A program made the translations under genes and the position numbers. The notes beneath the pieces were generated by a model, which saw nothing but the letters and a program-made list of their open reading frames with translations, was not told where the DNA came from and searched no databases. DNA of 64,000 nt from Vanilla planifolia (Eukaryota; Streptophyta; Magnoliopsida; Asparagales; Orchidaceae), in the NCBI GenBank assembly GCA_023846275.1, contig JAIUJO010000162.1:1-64000 (forward strand), written 5' to 3'. This document shows positions 1 through 12,149 of this stretch, piece by piece; within the stretch, counting starts at the first letter, position 1; the number at the start of each line of letters is the position of its first letter.

Positions 1-517
1 AGAAGAAGGAGAACAAGGAGAAAATGAAGAAGAAGAAGGAGAAAAATATAAAGATGAAGAAGAAGAAGAAGGAGAAGAAGCAAAAGAAGAAGAAGAAGAA
101 GAAGAAGAAGCAGAAGAAGAAGAAGAAGATGAATATGAAGAAGAAAAAGAAGAAGAAGGAGACGAATAAGAAGAAAAAAAAGAAGTAGAAGAAGAAGATG
201 ATGAACTAGAACAAGGAGAAGAAGAAGAGGAAGCAGAAGAAGTAGAAGAAGAAGAAGAAGAAGAAGAAGGAGAAGAAGAAGCTAAAGAAGAAGAAGAAGA
301 ACAAGAAGAAGAAGAAGAAGAAGAAAAAGAAGAAGAACAAGGAGAATAAGAAGAAGAAGAGGATGATGAAGAAGAAGGAGGAAGAGAAGAAGAAGAAGAA
401 AGAAAACAAGGAGAAGAAGAAGAAGAACGAGAAGTAGAAGAAGAAAAAGCACAAGAAGAAGGAGAATAATAATAATAATAATAATAATAATAAGAGGAAG
501 AAGAAGAAGAGCAAGAT

Positions 518-551
<34 letters not shown>

Positions 552-1757
552 CAGAAGAAGAATAAATATAAGAAGAAGAAGAAGAAGAAGAAGAGAGGAA
601 GAAAATTAAGAATAAGAAGAAGAAGAAGAAGAAGAAGATGAAGAATAAGAAGAAGAAGGAGAAGAATAAGAAATAGAAGAAGAATGTGAAGAAGAAGATG
701 AAGAAGTAGTGGAAGAAGAAATAGAAGCAGAGAAGGAGAAGAAGAAGAAGAAACAGAAGAAGAAGAAGAAGAAAAAGAAGAAGGAGAAGAAAAATAGAGG
801 TAGACAAAGAAGAAGAAGAAAAAGAAGAAGAAAAAGAATAATAAGAAGGAGAAGGAGAAGAAGTAGTAGAAGAAGAAGAAGAAGTTGAAGAAGAAGAAGA
901 AGAAGAAAAAGAAGAAGAAGAACAAGAAGAGGAGGAGGAAGAAGAAGAAGAAGATGAACAAGAGGAAGAAGAATAAGAGGAAGATAAGGATGTAGAAGAA
1001 GAAAAACAAGAAGAGGTAGGAGAAGAAGAAGAACAAGAAGAAGAAGAGGAATGACAAGAAGAAGAAAAAGAAGAAAAATAATGATAAGAAGAATAATAAT
1101 AATTATAAGAGGAAGAAGTAAAGAAAGAAGAAGAAGATGATTATGATGAAGTAGAAGAAGAAGAAAATTAAGAAGAAGAAGAAGAAGAAGAAGAAGTAGA
1201 AGAAGAAGAAGAAGAAGAAGAAGAATAAGAAGAAGAAATAGCAGAAAAAGAAGTAAAAGATGATGAAGTAGAAGTAGATGAAAAAGAACTAGAAGAAGAA
1301 GAACAAGTTGAAGAAGAAGAAGAAAAAGAAGAAGAAGAAGAAGAAGAAGAAGAAGAAGAAGAAGAAGAAGAAGAAGAAGAAGAAGAAGAAGGAGAAGATG
1401 ATGATGAAGAAGAAGAAAAAGAAGAAGAAGAAGAAGAAGATGAAGAAGAAGAATAAGAAGAAGAATAAGATGAAGAAGAAGTAGGAAAAGAAGTAAAACT
1501 AGAAGAAGAAGAAGAAGAATAAGAAGAATAAGAAGAAGACGAAGAAGAAAAAGAAGTTGAAGAAAAAAAAATGAGGAGAAGGTGAAGAAGAAGAAGTAGT
1601 TGAAGATGAAGAAGAAGAAGAAGTAGAAGAAAAGGAGGAGGAAGAAGAAGTAGTAGAAGAAGGTGGAGGAGGAGGAGAAGAAGAAGTAGAAGATAAAGAA
1701 GAGGAAGAAGAAGAAGAAGACGAAGAAGAAGAAGAAGAAGAAGGAGAAGAAGAAGAA

Positions 1758-1788
<31 letters not shown>

Positions 1789-2782
1789 TGAAAGAAGCAG
1801 ATGAAGAATAATATTTAAAATAACAATAAAAATAATAATAATAATAATAAGAAGAAGGAGAAGAAGAAGATGAAGAAGAAGTGAATAGGAAGACGAAAAG
1901 AAGAAGAAGAGGAAGATGATGAAGAAGAAGAAGGAGGAGGAGAAGAAGAAGAAGAACAAGAAGGATAAGAAGCACAAGAAGAAGAAGAAGAAGAAGAGGA
2001 GAAGAAGGAGAAGAAGGAGAAGAGAAGAAGAAGAAGAAAAATAACAAGAAGAAGAAGAGGAATAAGATTAAAAGGAAGAAGAAGAACTAGGAGAAGAAGA
2101 AGAAGAATATGAACAAGAAGAAGTAGAAGAAAGTGAAGAAGAAGAAGAAGAAGAATAAGAGGTAGAAGAAGAAGAATAAGAAGGAGAAGAATCAGAAGAA
2201 GAAGAGGAAGAACTAGTAGAAGAAGTAGAAGTAGAAGTAGAAGAAGGAGAAGAAGAAGAAGAAAAAGAAGAAGAAGAAGAAGCAGAAGTAGAAGAAGGAG
2301 AAGAAGGAGAAAAAGTAGGAGTAGACAAAGAAGATGCAGAAGAAGAATAAGAGGAAGAAGAGGAAGACAATGACGAAGAAGAAGAAGAAAAAGAAGAAGA
2401 AGATGAAGATGATGAAGAAGAAGAGGAACGAGAAAGAGAGGGAGAAGAAAGAGAAGAAGGAGAAGATGAAGAAGAAAAAGAAATAAGAGAAGAAGAAGAT
2501 TAAGAATTAGAAGAAGCACAAGAATAAGAAGGGAAGAAGAAGAAGTAGAAGAAGAACAAGAAGAAGAAGAGAAAGATGAAGAAGAAGAAAAAGATGAAGA
2601 AGAATTAAAAGATGAAGAAGGAGAAGAAGTAGAGGGAGAAGAAGAAGAAGAAGAAGAAGGAGTGAAAGAAAAAGAAGAAGAAGAAGAAGATCAAAGAGAA
2701 GGAGGAGGAGGAGGAGAAGAAGAAGAAGAAAAAAAAGAGGAAGAAGAAGAAGAAGAAGAAGAAGAAGAAGAAGAGGATAAAG

Positions 2783-2926
2783 AAGGAGATGAAGGAGAAG
2801 AAGATGACGAAGTCGAAGAAGAAGGGCAAGAAGAAGAAAAGGAAGAAGAAGAAGAAGGAGATGAAGGAGAAGAAGATGACGAAGTCGAAGAAGAAGGGCA
2901 AGAAGAAGAAAAGGAAGAAGAAGAAG
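2783..2926 (+). repeat. Perfect 72-bp tandem duplication inside the GAA tract
   Basis: Bases 2783-2854 and 2855-2926 are identical over 72 bp, including rare interruptions (gatgacgaagtcg and gaagggcaag) that a plain GAA run would not reproduce by chance. The unit is a multiple of 3, so the trinucleotide phase is kept. A recent unequal exchange or slippage of a block is the simplest explanation. Confidence 0.95.
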
Positions 2927-3428
2927 AAGAAGAAGAAGAAGAAGAAGAACAAGAGAAGGAAGAAGAAGAAGAAAGAGGATGATAGAAAAATAAAAAAGAA
3001 CAAAAAAAAAGAACAAGAAAAAGAAGAAAAATTAGACAAAGAAGAATGAGAAGAAGAACGAGAAGAAGAAAAAGAAGAAAAGGTAGAAGCAGAAGAAGAA
3101 GATGATAATGATGAGGAAGAAGTAGAAGAAGAAGAAGAAGACAAGGAAGAAGAACATGATGAAGGTGAAGAGGAAAAAGCTAAAGAAGAAGAACAAGAAG
3201 AAGAAGAAGACAATTAATAGGAAGAAGAAAAAGAAGAAGAAGAAGAATAAAAATATGAAGAAGAAGGAGAAGAAGAAGGAGGAGGAGCAGGAGGAGGGTT
3301 TTAAGGAGGGGATGAAGAAGAAGAATAAGAAGTAGAGGAAGAAGAAGAAGAAAAATAAGAAGAAGAAGAAGAACAAGAACAAGAAGAACAAGTAAAAGAA
3401 GATGTAGAAGATGAAGAAGAAGAATAAA

Positions 3429-3830
3429 TAGATGATGATGAAAAAGAAGACAAAGAAGAAGAAGAAGAAGCAGAAGATGAAGAAGAAGGAGAAGAAGAAG
3501 GAGAAGAATAAGAGGAAGAAGGAGAAGAAGATGTTTAAGTAGGAGAACAAGAAGTAGAAGAAGAAGGAGAAGAAGAAGAATGAGAATAAGAGGAAGAAGT
3601 AAAGTAAGAAGAAGAAAAGAAGAAGAAGAAGAAAAAGTTGAGAAAGAAGAAGAAGTAGATGATGATGAAAAAGAAGAAGACAAAGATGAAGAAGAAGTGG
3701 AAGATTAAGAAGAAGAAGGAGAAGAAGAGGGAGAAGAAAAAGAGGAATAAGGAGAAGAAGTAGTTTAAGTAGGAGAACAAGAAGAAGAAGAAGTAAAGCA
3801 AGAAGAAGAAGAAGAAGAAAAAGAAGAAGA
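3429..3830 (+). repeat. Pair of ~230-bp diverged repeats in the GAA tract
   Basis: Two landmarks recur about 227-230 bp apart: the interruption tagatgatgatgaaaaagaa at 3429 and 3656, and gtttaagtaggagaacaag at 3533 and 3763. The sequence between the landmarks aligns with small insertions and deletions. This is an older block duplication than the 72-bp one. Confidence 0.75.
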
Positions 3831-3834
3831 AGCA

Positions 3835-4273
3835 GAAGAAGAAATAGAAAAAGAAGAAGAAGATGATGATGATGAACGAGAAGAAGATGCACTAGAAGAA
3901 GAAAAAGAATAAGAATAAGAAGAAGAAGAAGAAGAAGAACATGTAGAAGAATAGTAAGAGGAGGACAACAAGAAGAAGTAAAATAATAACAATAATAATA
4001 ATAATAAGAAAAAATAATTAAAGAAGAAGAATAAGTAGAAGTAGAAGAAGAAGAAGAAGAAGAAGAGGAAGATGATGAAGAAGAAGAAGAACGGGAAGTA
4101 GAAGGAGAAGAAGGAGAAGAAATAGAAGAAAAAGAAGAAGAATAAATAGGAGAAGAAGAAGAAGAATAAGAAGATGAACAAGAATAAGAAGAGAAGAAGA
4201 AGAAGAAGTAGAAGAAAAAGAACAAGAAGAAGAAGAAGAAGAAAAAGAAGAAGAATTAAAAGATGATGAAGAA

Positions 4274-4304
<31 letters not shown>

Positions 4305-5028
4305 TGAAAGAAGAAGAAGAAGAAGAAGAAGAAGAAGAAGAAGGGAAGGAAGATGAAGAAGAAGAAAGAGAATGATAGAAAAAGAAGAAAGAAGAACAAG
4401 AAGAAGAAGAAGAAGAAGAAGAAGAAAAATGAAAAATAAGACAAAGAAGAAGGAGAAGGAGAAGGAGGAGAAGAAGAAGAAGAAGAATAAAGAGGAGGTA
4501 GAGGAGGAGATGGAGGAGGAAGAGGAGGAGGAGGAGAAGAAGAAGAATAAGAAGAAGTAGTAGAAGAAGAAGATGAAGAAAAAGAAGAAGAAGAAGAAGA
4601 AGAAATAGAAAAAGAAGAAGAAGATGATGATGATGAACGAGAAGAAGATGCACTAGAAGAAGAAAAAGAATAAGAATAAGAAGAAGAAGAAGAAGAAGAA
4701 GAACATGTAGAAGAATAGTAAGAGGAGGACAACAAGAAGAAGTAAAATAATAACAATAATAATAATAATAAGAAAAAATAGTAAAAGAAGAAGAATAAGT
4801 AGAAGTAATAGAAGAAGAAGAAGAAGAAGAGGAAGATGATGAAGAAGAAGAAGAACGGGAAGTAGAAGGAGAAGAAATAGAAGAAAAAGAAGAAGAATAA
4901 ATAGGAGAAGAAGAAGAATAATAAGAAGAAGAACAAGAATAAGAAGAGAAGAAGAAGAAGAAGTAGAAGAAAAAGAACAAGAACAAGAAGAAGAAGAAAA
5001 AGAAGAAGAATTAAAAGATGATGAAGAA

Positions 5029-5062
<34 letters not shown>

Positions 5063-5340
5063 TGAAAGAAGAAGAAGAAGAAGAAGAAGAAGAAGAAGAA
5101 GGGAAGGAAGATGAAGAAGAAGAAAGAGAATGATAGAAAAAGAAGAAAGAAGAAGAAGAAGAAGAAGAAGAAGAAGAAGAAGAAAAATGAAAAATAAGAC
5201 AAAGAAGAAGGAGAAGGAGAAGAAGAAGAAGAAGAAGCAGAAGAATAAAGAGGAGGTAGAGGAGGAGATGGAGGAGGAAGAGGAGGAGGAGGAGAAGAAG
5301 AAGAATAAGAAGATGTAGTAGAAGAAGAAGATGAAGAAGT
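3835..5340 (+). repeat. Two ~745-bp near-identical blocks, offset 758-760 bp
   Basis: The block 3835-4580 recurs at about 4595-5340. Shared rare interruptions include gatgcactag (3887 and 4647), the non-GAA stretch of AAC/AAT repeats after aagtaaaataataac, and gaatgatagaaaaagaag (near 4370 and 5128). The offset drifts only from 760 to 758, so the copies differ by few small indels and substitutions. This is a higher-order duplication inside a microsatellite. Confidence 0.9.
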
Positions 5341-5556
5341 AGAAGAAGAAGAACAACAACAAGAAGAAATAGATGATGAAGAAGAAGAAGAAGAGGAAGC
5401 AGATGAAAAATAAGAAGATAAGGAAGAAGAAGATGAAGAAGAAGAAGAAAATACAAAGAAGAAGAAGACATAGAGGAAGAAGAAGAAGGAGAAGAAGAAG
5501 AAAAAGTAGTAAAAGTAGAAGAAGTAGAAGAAGAGGAAGAAGAAGAAGAAAAAGAA

Positions 5557-5760
5557 GTAATAGTAATAGTAATAGTGTAAGAAGAAGAAAAAGAAGAAGA
5601 AGAAGAAGAAGATGAAGAAGAAGAAGAGGAAGAAGAAGAAGTATAAGAAGAAGAAGAAGAATAAGGAGAAAAAGAAAAATAAGAAAAAGAAGTAATAGTA
5701 GTAGTAATAGTGCAAGAAGAAGAAAAAGAAGAAGAAGAAGAAGATGAAGAAGAAGAAGTG
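5557..5760 (+). repeat. Short block repeated at 135-bp offset, end of the GAA tract
   Basis: A run of GTAATA units followed by gtgtaagaagaag or gtgcaagaagaag occurs at 5557 and again at 5692, with similar GAA sequence after each. It is the last of the internal block duplications before the tract ends. Confidence 0.7.
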
Positions 5761-5845
5761 GGAGAAGAAGAAGAAGAAGTATAAGAAGAAGAAGAAGAAG
5801 AAGAATAAGGAGAAGAAGAAGAATAAGAAAAAGAAGAAGCAGAAG

Positions 5846-5877
<32 letters not shown>

Positions 5878-5900
5878 GAGGAAGAAGAAGTAAGAGAAGA

Positions 5901-7918
5901 TGTACTCATCTCGATGAGTCTTATGAAATTAAATATTAATTTTTGTATTTTTAAAATTTTTATTTTTTTCACTCTATTTGTTATATTTTGATTTGTACCA
6001 AATTTTTTGATTGAGGATTTCACTTTAGTACGTCTTGGAATCTTGAAATGTAATATTTCCTTACCATTCAACTCATTTTATCAAAATTTTCACTTTACCG
6101 TATTTTTTGTCACCCTAAATCTCTTCTTGTCTCATTTTTACATTGCTTTTGTTTGATGATATTACATTACTTCAATTTATTAATATCAACTTTATTACAT
6201 ATTTAATTAATATTCAAATAATTATTTATTTTCAGTTTTTTAAATTCCTTTTATAAGTCATAGTGATTCTTATTGAGATCCATTTCAGAGTAAATAAAAA
6301 TTGTTGGAGTTATCTTGACAATTTATATGTAATTAAGTATTTTTTTTTCATATTTTTTTATATTCTCCAACAGTTTATCATGGTTTTTTAGGCATTTCAA
6401 TTCATTTGCTTTGTGAGGATTATGGTAGTTACAATTGATCTTTTTTGTATCTTGGAATGTAAGTTCCTTGCACAATTTACCTCATTTCTTTCGAATATTT
6501 TTACTTTTATTTTATTGTGTTTCTATCAAAGTAAAATTGTATTGACTTGTGAATTTAAAATAATTAATGTTGTTATATAGGACTGCTTTAATTTCTTGCA
6601 TCTTCGGTAAAATATCTTTTTTCTTTTTTTTGAAATAGTAGACTTTTTCAATTTTTGTTTAATTAATTTTGTAACTCATATCAAATAAACATCATAAGAC
6701 TATTCTAAGTTAGATTTATCAAATTAAAAATTAAATGTTATATTTTAAATATTTCATTTTTGATGTGTGGGTGCTCCCAGTTCAAAGTTCTACATGATAT
6801 CACTTGTATAAATTGTGTCCTTTAGAAAAATAAAAGAAAACTCCCTCTTTATAGCTTTAGAACTTTCTTTTTTTTTAAATTAGGTGTTAATAATGGAAAA
6901 TTCAAAAGAATGTTTAGTTTACTATAACCTTGCTATCAACATTGCAAAAAGTGGTGTAATCAAACTCCAAAGCTCAATTTGATGCTTAACTAGTACTATA
7001 AACTATAATGAACAAGTCGAAATTAGGGTACATAGATTAAGAATAAGCAAAATGGTAAGATAAGAATGTGAAACCTAAAAAGGAAACACACATGAGACTG
7101 CAATCCAAGGAAACTTTAGTCATGAAGGAACCAAGAAAAATATGAGTTGCATTCCTTCTATTGTGTTTACTACCAATTCAATTACAGAAAGAAAGGGCAT
7201 TTGGAAAGGAGTTTGACAAAAGAAATTATGTTATATGGAAAGAACAATATAAATTTCACATGGGCATAAATTAAAAGCCTTGGGAAACATTAATAAGAAT
7301 TATAGAAAAGATAGAGTAACGACGTAACTTGCACATAACGCTGGTTCAAACAATACAAAAAGTTGAATTAAAAATAACATGGAAGGTGAGAATAGGTATA
7401 GTAGAAATCAAAGAAGAAATTAAGTGTCAAAGTGAAGAGAGACAATGATGTGCAAGGAAATGACATAAAAAAAGTGAATCAATGAAGTAAAAAAACATCA
7501 CAGTGAAAGGAACCATTAAGCAACATCTACTTGAAGGCAATGTAGAAGTGCTATAGGTAAACAAACTGATACACTGTCTCATAGCTTAAGCCTCGCACTC
7601 TTCCCTAGAATATTGAAGCTAAGATTATTTAGCATGGTGGTGTTCTTATTGCAATTCTACGTAAAACTCAGCAAAAAATAATGGAAAAAGTGGAATTTTA
7701 CATGTGTAAGGATCATCTTTTTGAATGGGTATGATTCCCAATTAATAGAGAGCCTAAGAAAAAAAGATTCAAAATAAAAAATTAATGGTAATTTGCCCTT
7801 AACAAAAAAAATTAGAAACCCACCTTTTTAGGTTAAAAAAAATTATTTTCTAAAAATAGTTACGAAAGCTTTGGTGAAAGCTATTTGTGTAAAATGTTGC
7901 TTTTTCACTTTTTATTAC
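5901..7918. other. AT-rich DNA without recognised gene
   Basis: The right flank of the GAA tract opens with a small palindrome-like stretch (actcatctcgatgagt at 5903-5918) and then becomes AT-rich, with T-runs and A-runs. I saw no translation resembling a known protein on either strand and no tRNA or rRNA. It is probably decayed repeat DNA. Confidence 0.6.
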
Positions 7919-8014
7919 CCTGGTTCACATGGGTCATCGAAATATATCTAGGTTTGCATTTTGTAGCCTGGTTCACATGGGTCGTCGAAATATATCTAGG
8001 TTTGTGTTTTGTAG
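7919..8014. repeat. 48-bp tandem duplication
   Basis: Units 7919-7966 and 7967-8014 both start cctggttcacatgggtc and end ttttgtag, with three differences (tcatcg/tcgtcg and tttgcatt/tttgtgtt). It is a simple two-copy tandem repeat in otherwise unremarkable sequence. Confidence 0.93.
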
Positions 8015-9459
8015 ATTAATCAAACGAATTAGCATAACATCGATGGTGTGATAAGTCAAATCGAAATTGGTGCGTTGTTAATGTAGCATTCAGATCATTG
8101 TGTTTTAAATGATATCGTGGTCAAATTTCAGTTGATGTGTCATGGTGGAAGTTAGCAGATCAATTTGACATTAATATTGTCATGGATTAGATCAAGTTTA
8201 GTGTGTAGTAGAGAGCAATGATAGATAAGCATAGCATTTCTAGATTCAGTTTCATTTGGAGGTCCCACAAATTGTGCTGCTTTTAAGTTGGTCCTCTTGG
8301 GTATGCACAAAGTAGCTGATCTAAGTGTGTTTGTTAGTCATATGAGCTCATGATCTAGATTAAAATTTGAAGACCTATTTATTGAACTATCTTTGGAAAA
8401 CATGGTACATGTATTCTATTAAGTCTAATAAGGTTAGTGGTGGGTAACAAAAGAAGGCATCAATGAAAATGGTCCAATTATTTGGGTCCTTTTCACCTTC
8501 TTTGATTAAAATTTGATCTTATAATAAAATGTTAAGCAATATCTTAAGTCAACATATAAAGAAAAGATACAATGATTCCCCAAAAGTGTCAACACATGTT
8601 TGATGGGTGTCTAGGCATAAAAATTCTAATCGAAGAACTGTAGTGCTTAGAAAAAATGTGTGTACTATGTTCTAAATATCTTACTTTTCAAATTTTGAAA
8701 GTTTAGTAGATTTTTTATGATAATAACTATTGGTCACCAAAAATTCAACTTGTAGAAATAGTTCACATTCTTGGCAAGTGAAAAAAAGAAAAGAATAGTG
8801 GCAACAATGAAAAATAAACAACAGCATTCTAGTTGGTTTTATTTTTATCCAAGTGAGCCATTGTATAACAAGTTGAGAATGAATCACATGTCATTCACAA
8901 AAGGTAAACGCACAACTTCACCTTCATTATTTTGCTCCTTGGGCTAGTGCACAACCACTTGAATTTTTTGCTAGTTTGAACATAATCTTTGTTGTTCTCT
9001 AACAATTCTAAAGCCAAACTTTCTTGGGACTTTGTGGGTTAGACTCAACCTTATAAAAATACCTGCTTTTTAACTACAACCCAATCAGGTTATAATTTTT
9101 AGTAATAACTCCATTTACGTGAAGTGTAATGCATATATAAAATGTGGGTCATGTGTAGAACATATGAAAAATAAAAAAAGCATTCCCACAAAAAGACGTT
9201 GAATAAGAAATTGCATGATTTTGAAGTCAACAAGGGTTTTAAAATAGTTAAATGTGATAAACTTAATTCAATGAAGGTGTTGTAGTATTTTATTGCAATA
9301 AGAAATGTATTGTTGCACTAATTCAAAAATGTTTTATTTAACACTTCATATAAGAACTTTACAATAGTTTTGATTTCTTAAAATAAATTATTTAATCATT
9401 CTAATTGTGAATTTATAATTAAACTTTCATAGATTCGCTTTGAACTAAAGAATGTCTAA
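8015..9459. other. Unassigned sequence left of the LINE relic
   Basis: AT-rich DNA. The longest open stretch, about 68 codons on the minus strand at 8681-8887, resembles nothing I know. The region could be the 5' part of the LINE described next or an unrelated older repeat. Confidence 0.5.
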
Positions 9460-9465
9460 AAATGT

Positions 9466-9700
9466 TCACCAATGGCTATGCAAATTTTTTGCCTACCTAA
9501 ATGGTCATAAGTTATTGATGAAAATATTACAAGAATTAATGAAGTTGCTGCAAGGATTTGTGGTAGGCCCACCATATGGAAAATGTTGCTAGTTTAGTAG
9601 AAGTCAGGCTAGGTTGACTATTGCTTAAGAAGTCCTTGTGTTCATGGTAGACTCATTTGAAAGTAACATCACGTACACTTGAACTTAGTTTGTCGATCAA
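9466..9700 (+). pseudogene. Possible LINE ORF1 (DUF4283-like) relic
   Basis: From 9466 the plus strand reads a stretch containing a K-W pair followed by NEVAARICGRPTI. This resembles the part of plant DUF4283 proteins where a proline/leucine-rich strand with a conserved Trp precedes I-x-x-I-G-K-P. A later block in another frame (around 9600-9660) recalls the following segment of that domain. DUF4283 proteins are the gag-like ORF1 of many plant LINEs. The spacing of about 2.2 kb to the endonuclease end fits a LINE. Stops and frameshifts are present. The match is short and read by eye, so this is a tentative call supported mainly by position. Confidence 0.4.
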
Positions 9701-11736
9701 AGGTACAAAGTATAATTGATATCTCGCTGATATCTCACTTATTGAATATGATGATAATTTTTCTAAGCAAATTAATTAATTATGAAATGAACATATGAAG
9801 CTAATAAATATTATGCTAATTTAAAAATGAAAAGTAGCAAGTGTGAAAAACAAATTCATGAGTTACAAGAGGCATGAAATTTTTGAAATAATGAATTATT
9901 TTAAGAGGCTGCATAGTAACATATCTATTTTCTAATTGTCTTAAAAAACAAGCATTTTACTACAAAAGAAAAAATTTTTAACAAATTTTTCCATTGATGC
10001 TTTGAATTGATTGATTATTTTGTTAAGAAAACAAAATAAACATTGCGAAGATAAATTTGTTAACTTAATTATTTTCGAAAGAAGCCCAAATATTGCAAAT
10101 ATGCCTTAACATGTTTCTTCAATTACATAAGCTATTTAGAGGTGAATTTGAGTGGACATTGTATACTATTAATAGTCCATCTCATTTGTGTATGGCTTTT
10201 ACTCTTTCGTTCAATTGAATTTGGAACAATCACTTGTGTAAGAACAAAATGAAGCACCTACCAATTCATTTTTTAGTACTTCACTTAATAATGTTAGTGA
10301 CTATGCCATTTGATTGTAGATGTTGCTACTATTAATATCACACAACATAAAATTACTTGTGTATGTATTGATGTGGAGTTAGCAATTGTGTTGCCAAACA
10401 TAATTAGAATTTCTACTAAAGGTGTTTCAAATAGTGGCCATTGTTAGAAAATCTAGTGTGATAACTTACCAAAATTTGACAAAGGATAACACAAACATGT
10501 CATGAGCTAACTTAAGGAAAGCATTAAAAATAATTATATAACTATTAGGATCATCTTGTAGCTTATATCAAGGAATAGTCATGTAATTAGTGGAGAAAAT
10601 ATCAAAGAAGTTGTCAACAAAAGTAACCAAAACAAGAAAATGTTGAAGCCACCAAAATTCCTGATTTATTTGTTAACTCTTTGGTCATGAAATCCACTAT
10701 GAACGTTCAACCAAAGGTCTTAACAAAAAAAAAAAACAATTGAGCACATCCCTAATGTTAATGAAAGTTAATTGATATATACAAGGGAGTGCAACTATCT
10801 AATAAGCCATTTATTGCATGACTATGGTTCCTTAAAAAATTCTAAAAAATAAGGACAATGATTTAGTTTTTTATTCAAAAAAATCATAAGATAAAATTTA
10901 GCCCTTATATGATAATCTAAATCTGAAAATTTTTAGTGAAAAGCTTTTCGGAGGTAAACAACCAATATCTTTGAAATTCAAACTGAGTTTAATCCACTGA
11001 AATGTCATAAGGCGAGAAAAAAGTTATAGAAGATATAGGGAAAAACTATTAGTCCAAAAAGTATTAGAGGATACTTTCAGTTATCTGAATTGTAGATAAT
11101 GTTGGTCTTATTCAATAGTTTCTTATTTTGAAATGTTTAGGGTGCTTCTAAGATGGGCTTAGCTGCATGATTAATCAATTTATTAAAATATATATTGTTA
11201 GATAAGTTGTCTTGTTAACACTTATGTAATGTAAGGATAAGATGTAAAAATTTTATATTAAAGTCAATTTTTTGCATTGTTATTACAATAAATCAAAAAT
11301 GATGTAGATTTATTGGCAGGACTTCAACTATAATGTTGAGATTATTGAAAAGTAGTTCATCCATATCAATATCAAGCATTAAGGCTAGGTTTCTAAAGCT
11401 AGCTACACTTACACCTAAGATAAAAGCATGGTATCTTGGAAAAACCTATTATGGGCAAGCCATTTAACAATGTCAATGACACTACAAATCCATGGATGGG
11501 GGGTAAATATTTTAATGACATCATATCTTCAAATGATTACAAGAGATTATCAACTCATAAACTAAAACCAACGTAACAGTTTGTTGATTTCATAATTCTA
11601 TGCCATCATAAGAAAAAATCTTTTTTTAGTTATTCCTTTATATTAGCAAGAAAAGGTAATAGAATATGGAGGAGATTATGACAGCCCCTCCCACAGAGCC
11701 AGTTGGGTCTTTTCTTGGGCTTCTAAACTAAGGTGT
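9701..11736. other. Unreadable middle of the LINE relic
   Basis: By position this interval should hold the end of ORF1, any zinc knuckle and most of the endonuclease. I could not recognise those domains in any plus-strand frame. It is AT-rich with many stops. It may contain deletions or unrelated insertions. Confidence 0.45.
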
Positions 11737-11940
11737 TGGTTATTCATAGATAGGTAGAACTACTTTCAACTTTTATAATTCGTCACCTTGTAAGAGCTGG
11801 ATCAAGTCATGTGCCTCTTCTACTAATTGTCATCAAATTCCATCATTCATTTATCAAACAATTTAAGTTTTCTAATATGATTTTGAATCACCCTACATTT
11901 TCATAAACAATGAAGAAGAATTGGACTTGTTCTTTAAACT
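11737..11940 (+). pseudogene. LINE AP-endonuclease C-terminus and linker relic
   Basis: The plus strand at 11778-11822 reads HLVRAGSSHVPLLLI. It matches the last catalytic motif of LINE endonucleases (S-D-H-x-P-L), with the aspartate replaced by Ser here. Soon after comes FKFSNMILNHPTF, matching the aromatic-rich linker (F-x-F-x-x-x-W-x-x-H-P-x-F) that separates the endonuclease from reverse transcriptase in plant LINEs, with the Trp lost. A stop follows within a few codons. In a live element the endonuclease nicks genomic DNA to prime reverse transcription. This remnant cannot encode one. Confidence 0.72.
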
Positions 11941-12149
11941 AATTTAGGAAGAAGTCCCTAACTTGACAATAAACTGGACATAAAATATTCCTTAAAAATT
12001 GAAAAGATTAATATATACGAAATCTTTGATCCTAATAAATTAGGTAAGGATGTGGTGAGTCATAAATAAATAATTACTCAATGAAAATGATAAGCTAATT
12101 GAGTTGTATCTTGCTAATTCTTATTATTAACAAGATTTTAAAAAAGTGA

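Larger units (their letters stand above)
1..5900 (+). repeat. Giant imperfect GAA (TTC) trinucleotide tract
   Basis: Nearly every base on the plus strand is A or G, dominated by GAA/AGA with interruptions of GGA, GTA, GAT, ACA, GCA and short ATA runs. It begins before base 1, so its full length is unknown, and ends at about 5900, where ordinary AT-rich sequence starts. The long open frames it gives (poly-Ser/Leu/Phe on one strand, poly-Glu/Lys on the other) follow from the trinucleotide and are not evidence of genes. Long homopurine-homopyrimidine DNA is known to be able to form triplex (H-DNA). Longer internal duplications are listed separately. Confidence 0.97.

Noticed and set aside
1..5900. 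Many long open frames giving Ser/Leu/Phe-rich or Glu/Lys-rich proteins in the GAA tract
   Set aside because: They come from trinucleotide phase: purine-only DNA has few stops in most frames. There is no domain, and overlapping frames are open on both strands.
5901..6010. Shared flank between the GAA tract and the TTC tract, implying a common origin
   Set aside because: The reverse complement of the GAA right flank does not align convincingly with the left flank of the TTC tract beyond AT richness.
11310..11640. N-terminal LINE endonuclease motifs
   Set aside because: A few phrases (such as a W-M-G-G stretch near 11500) recall the G-D-F-N region, but the defining residues are absent.
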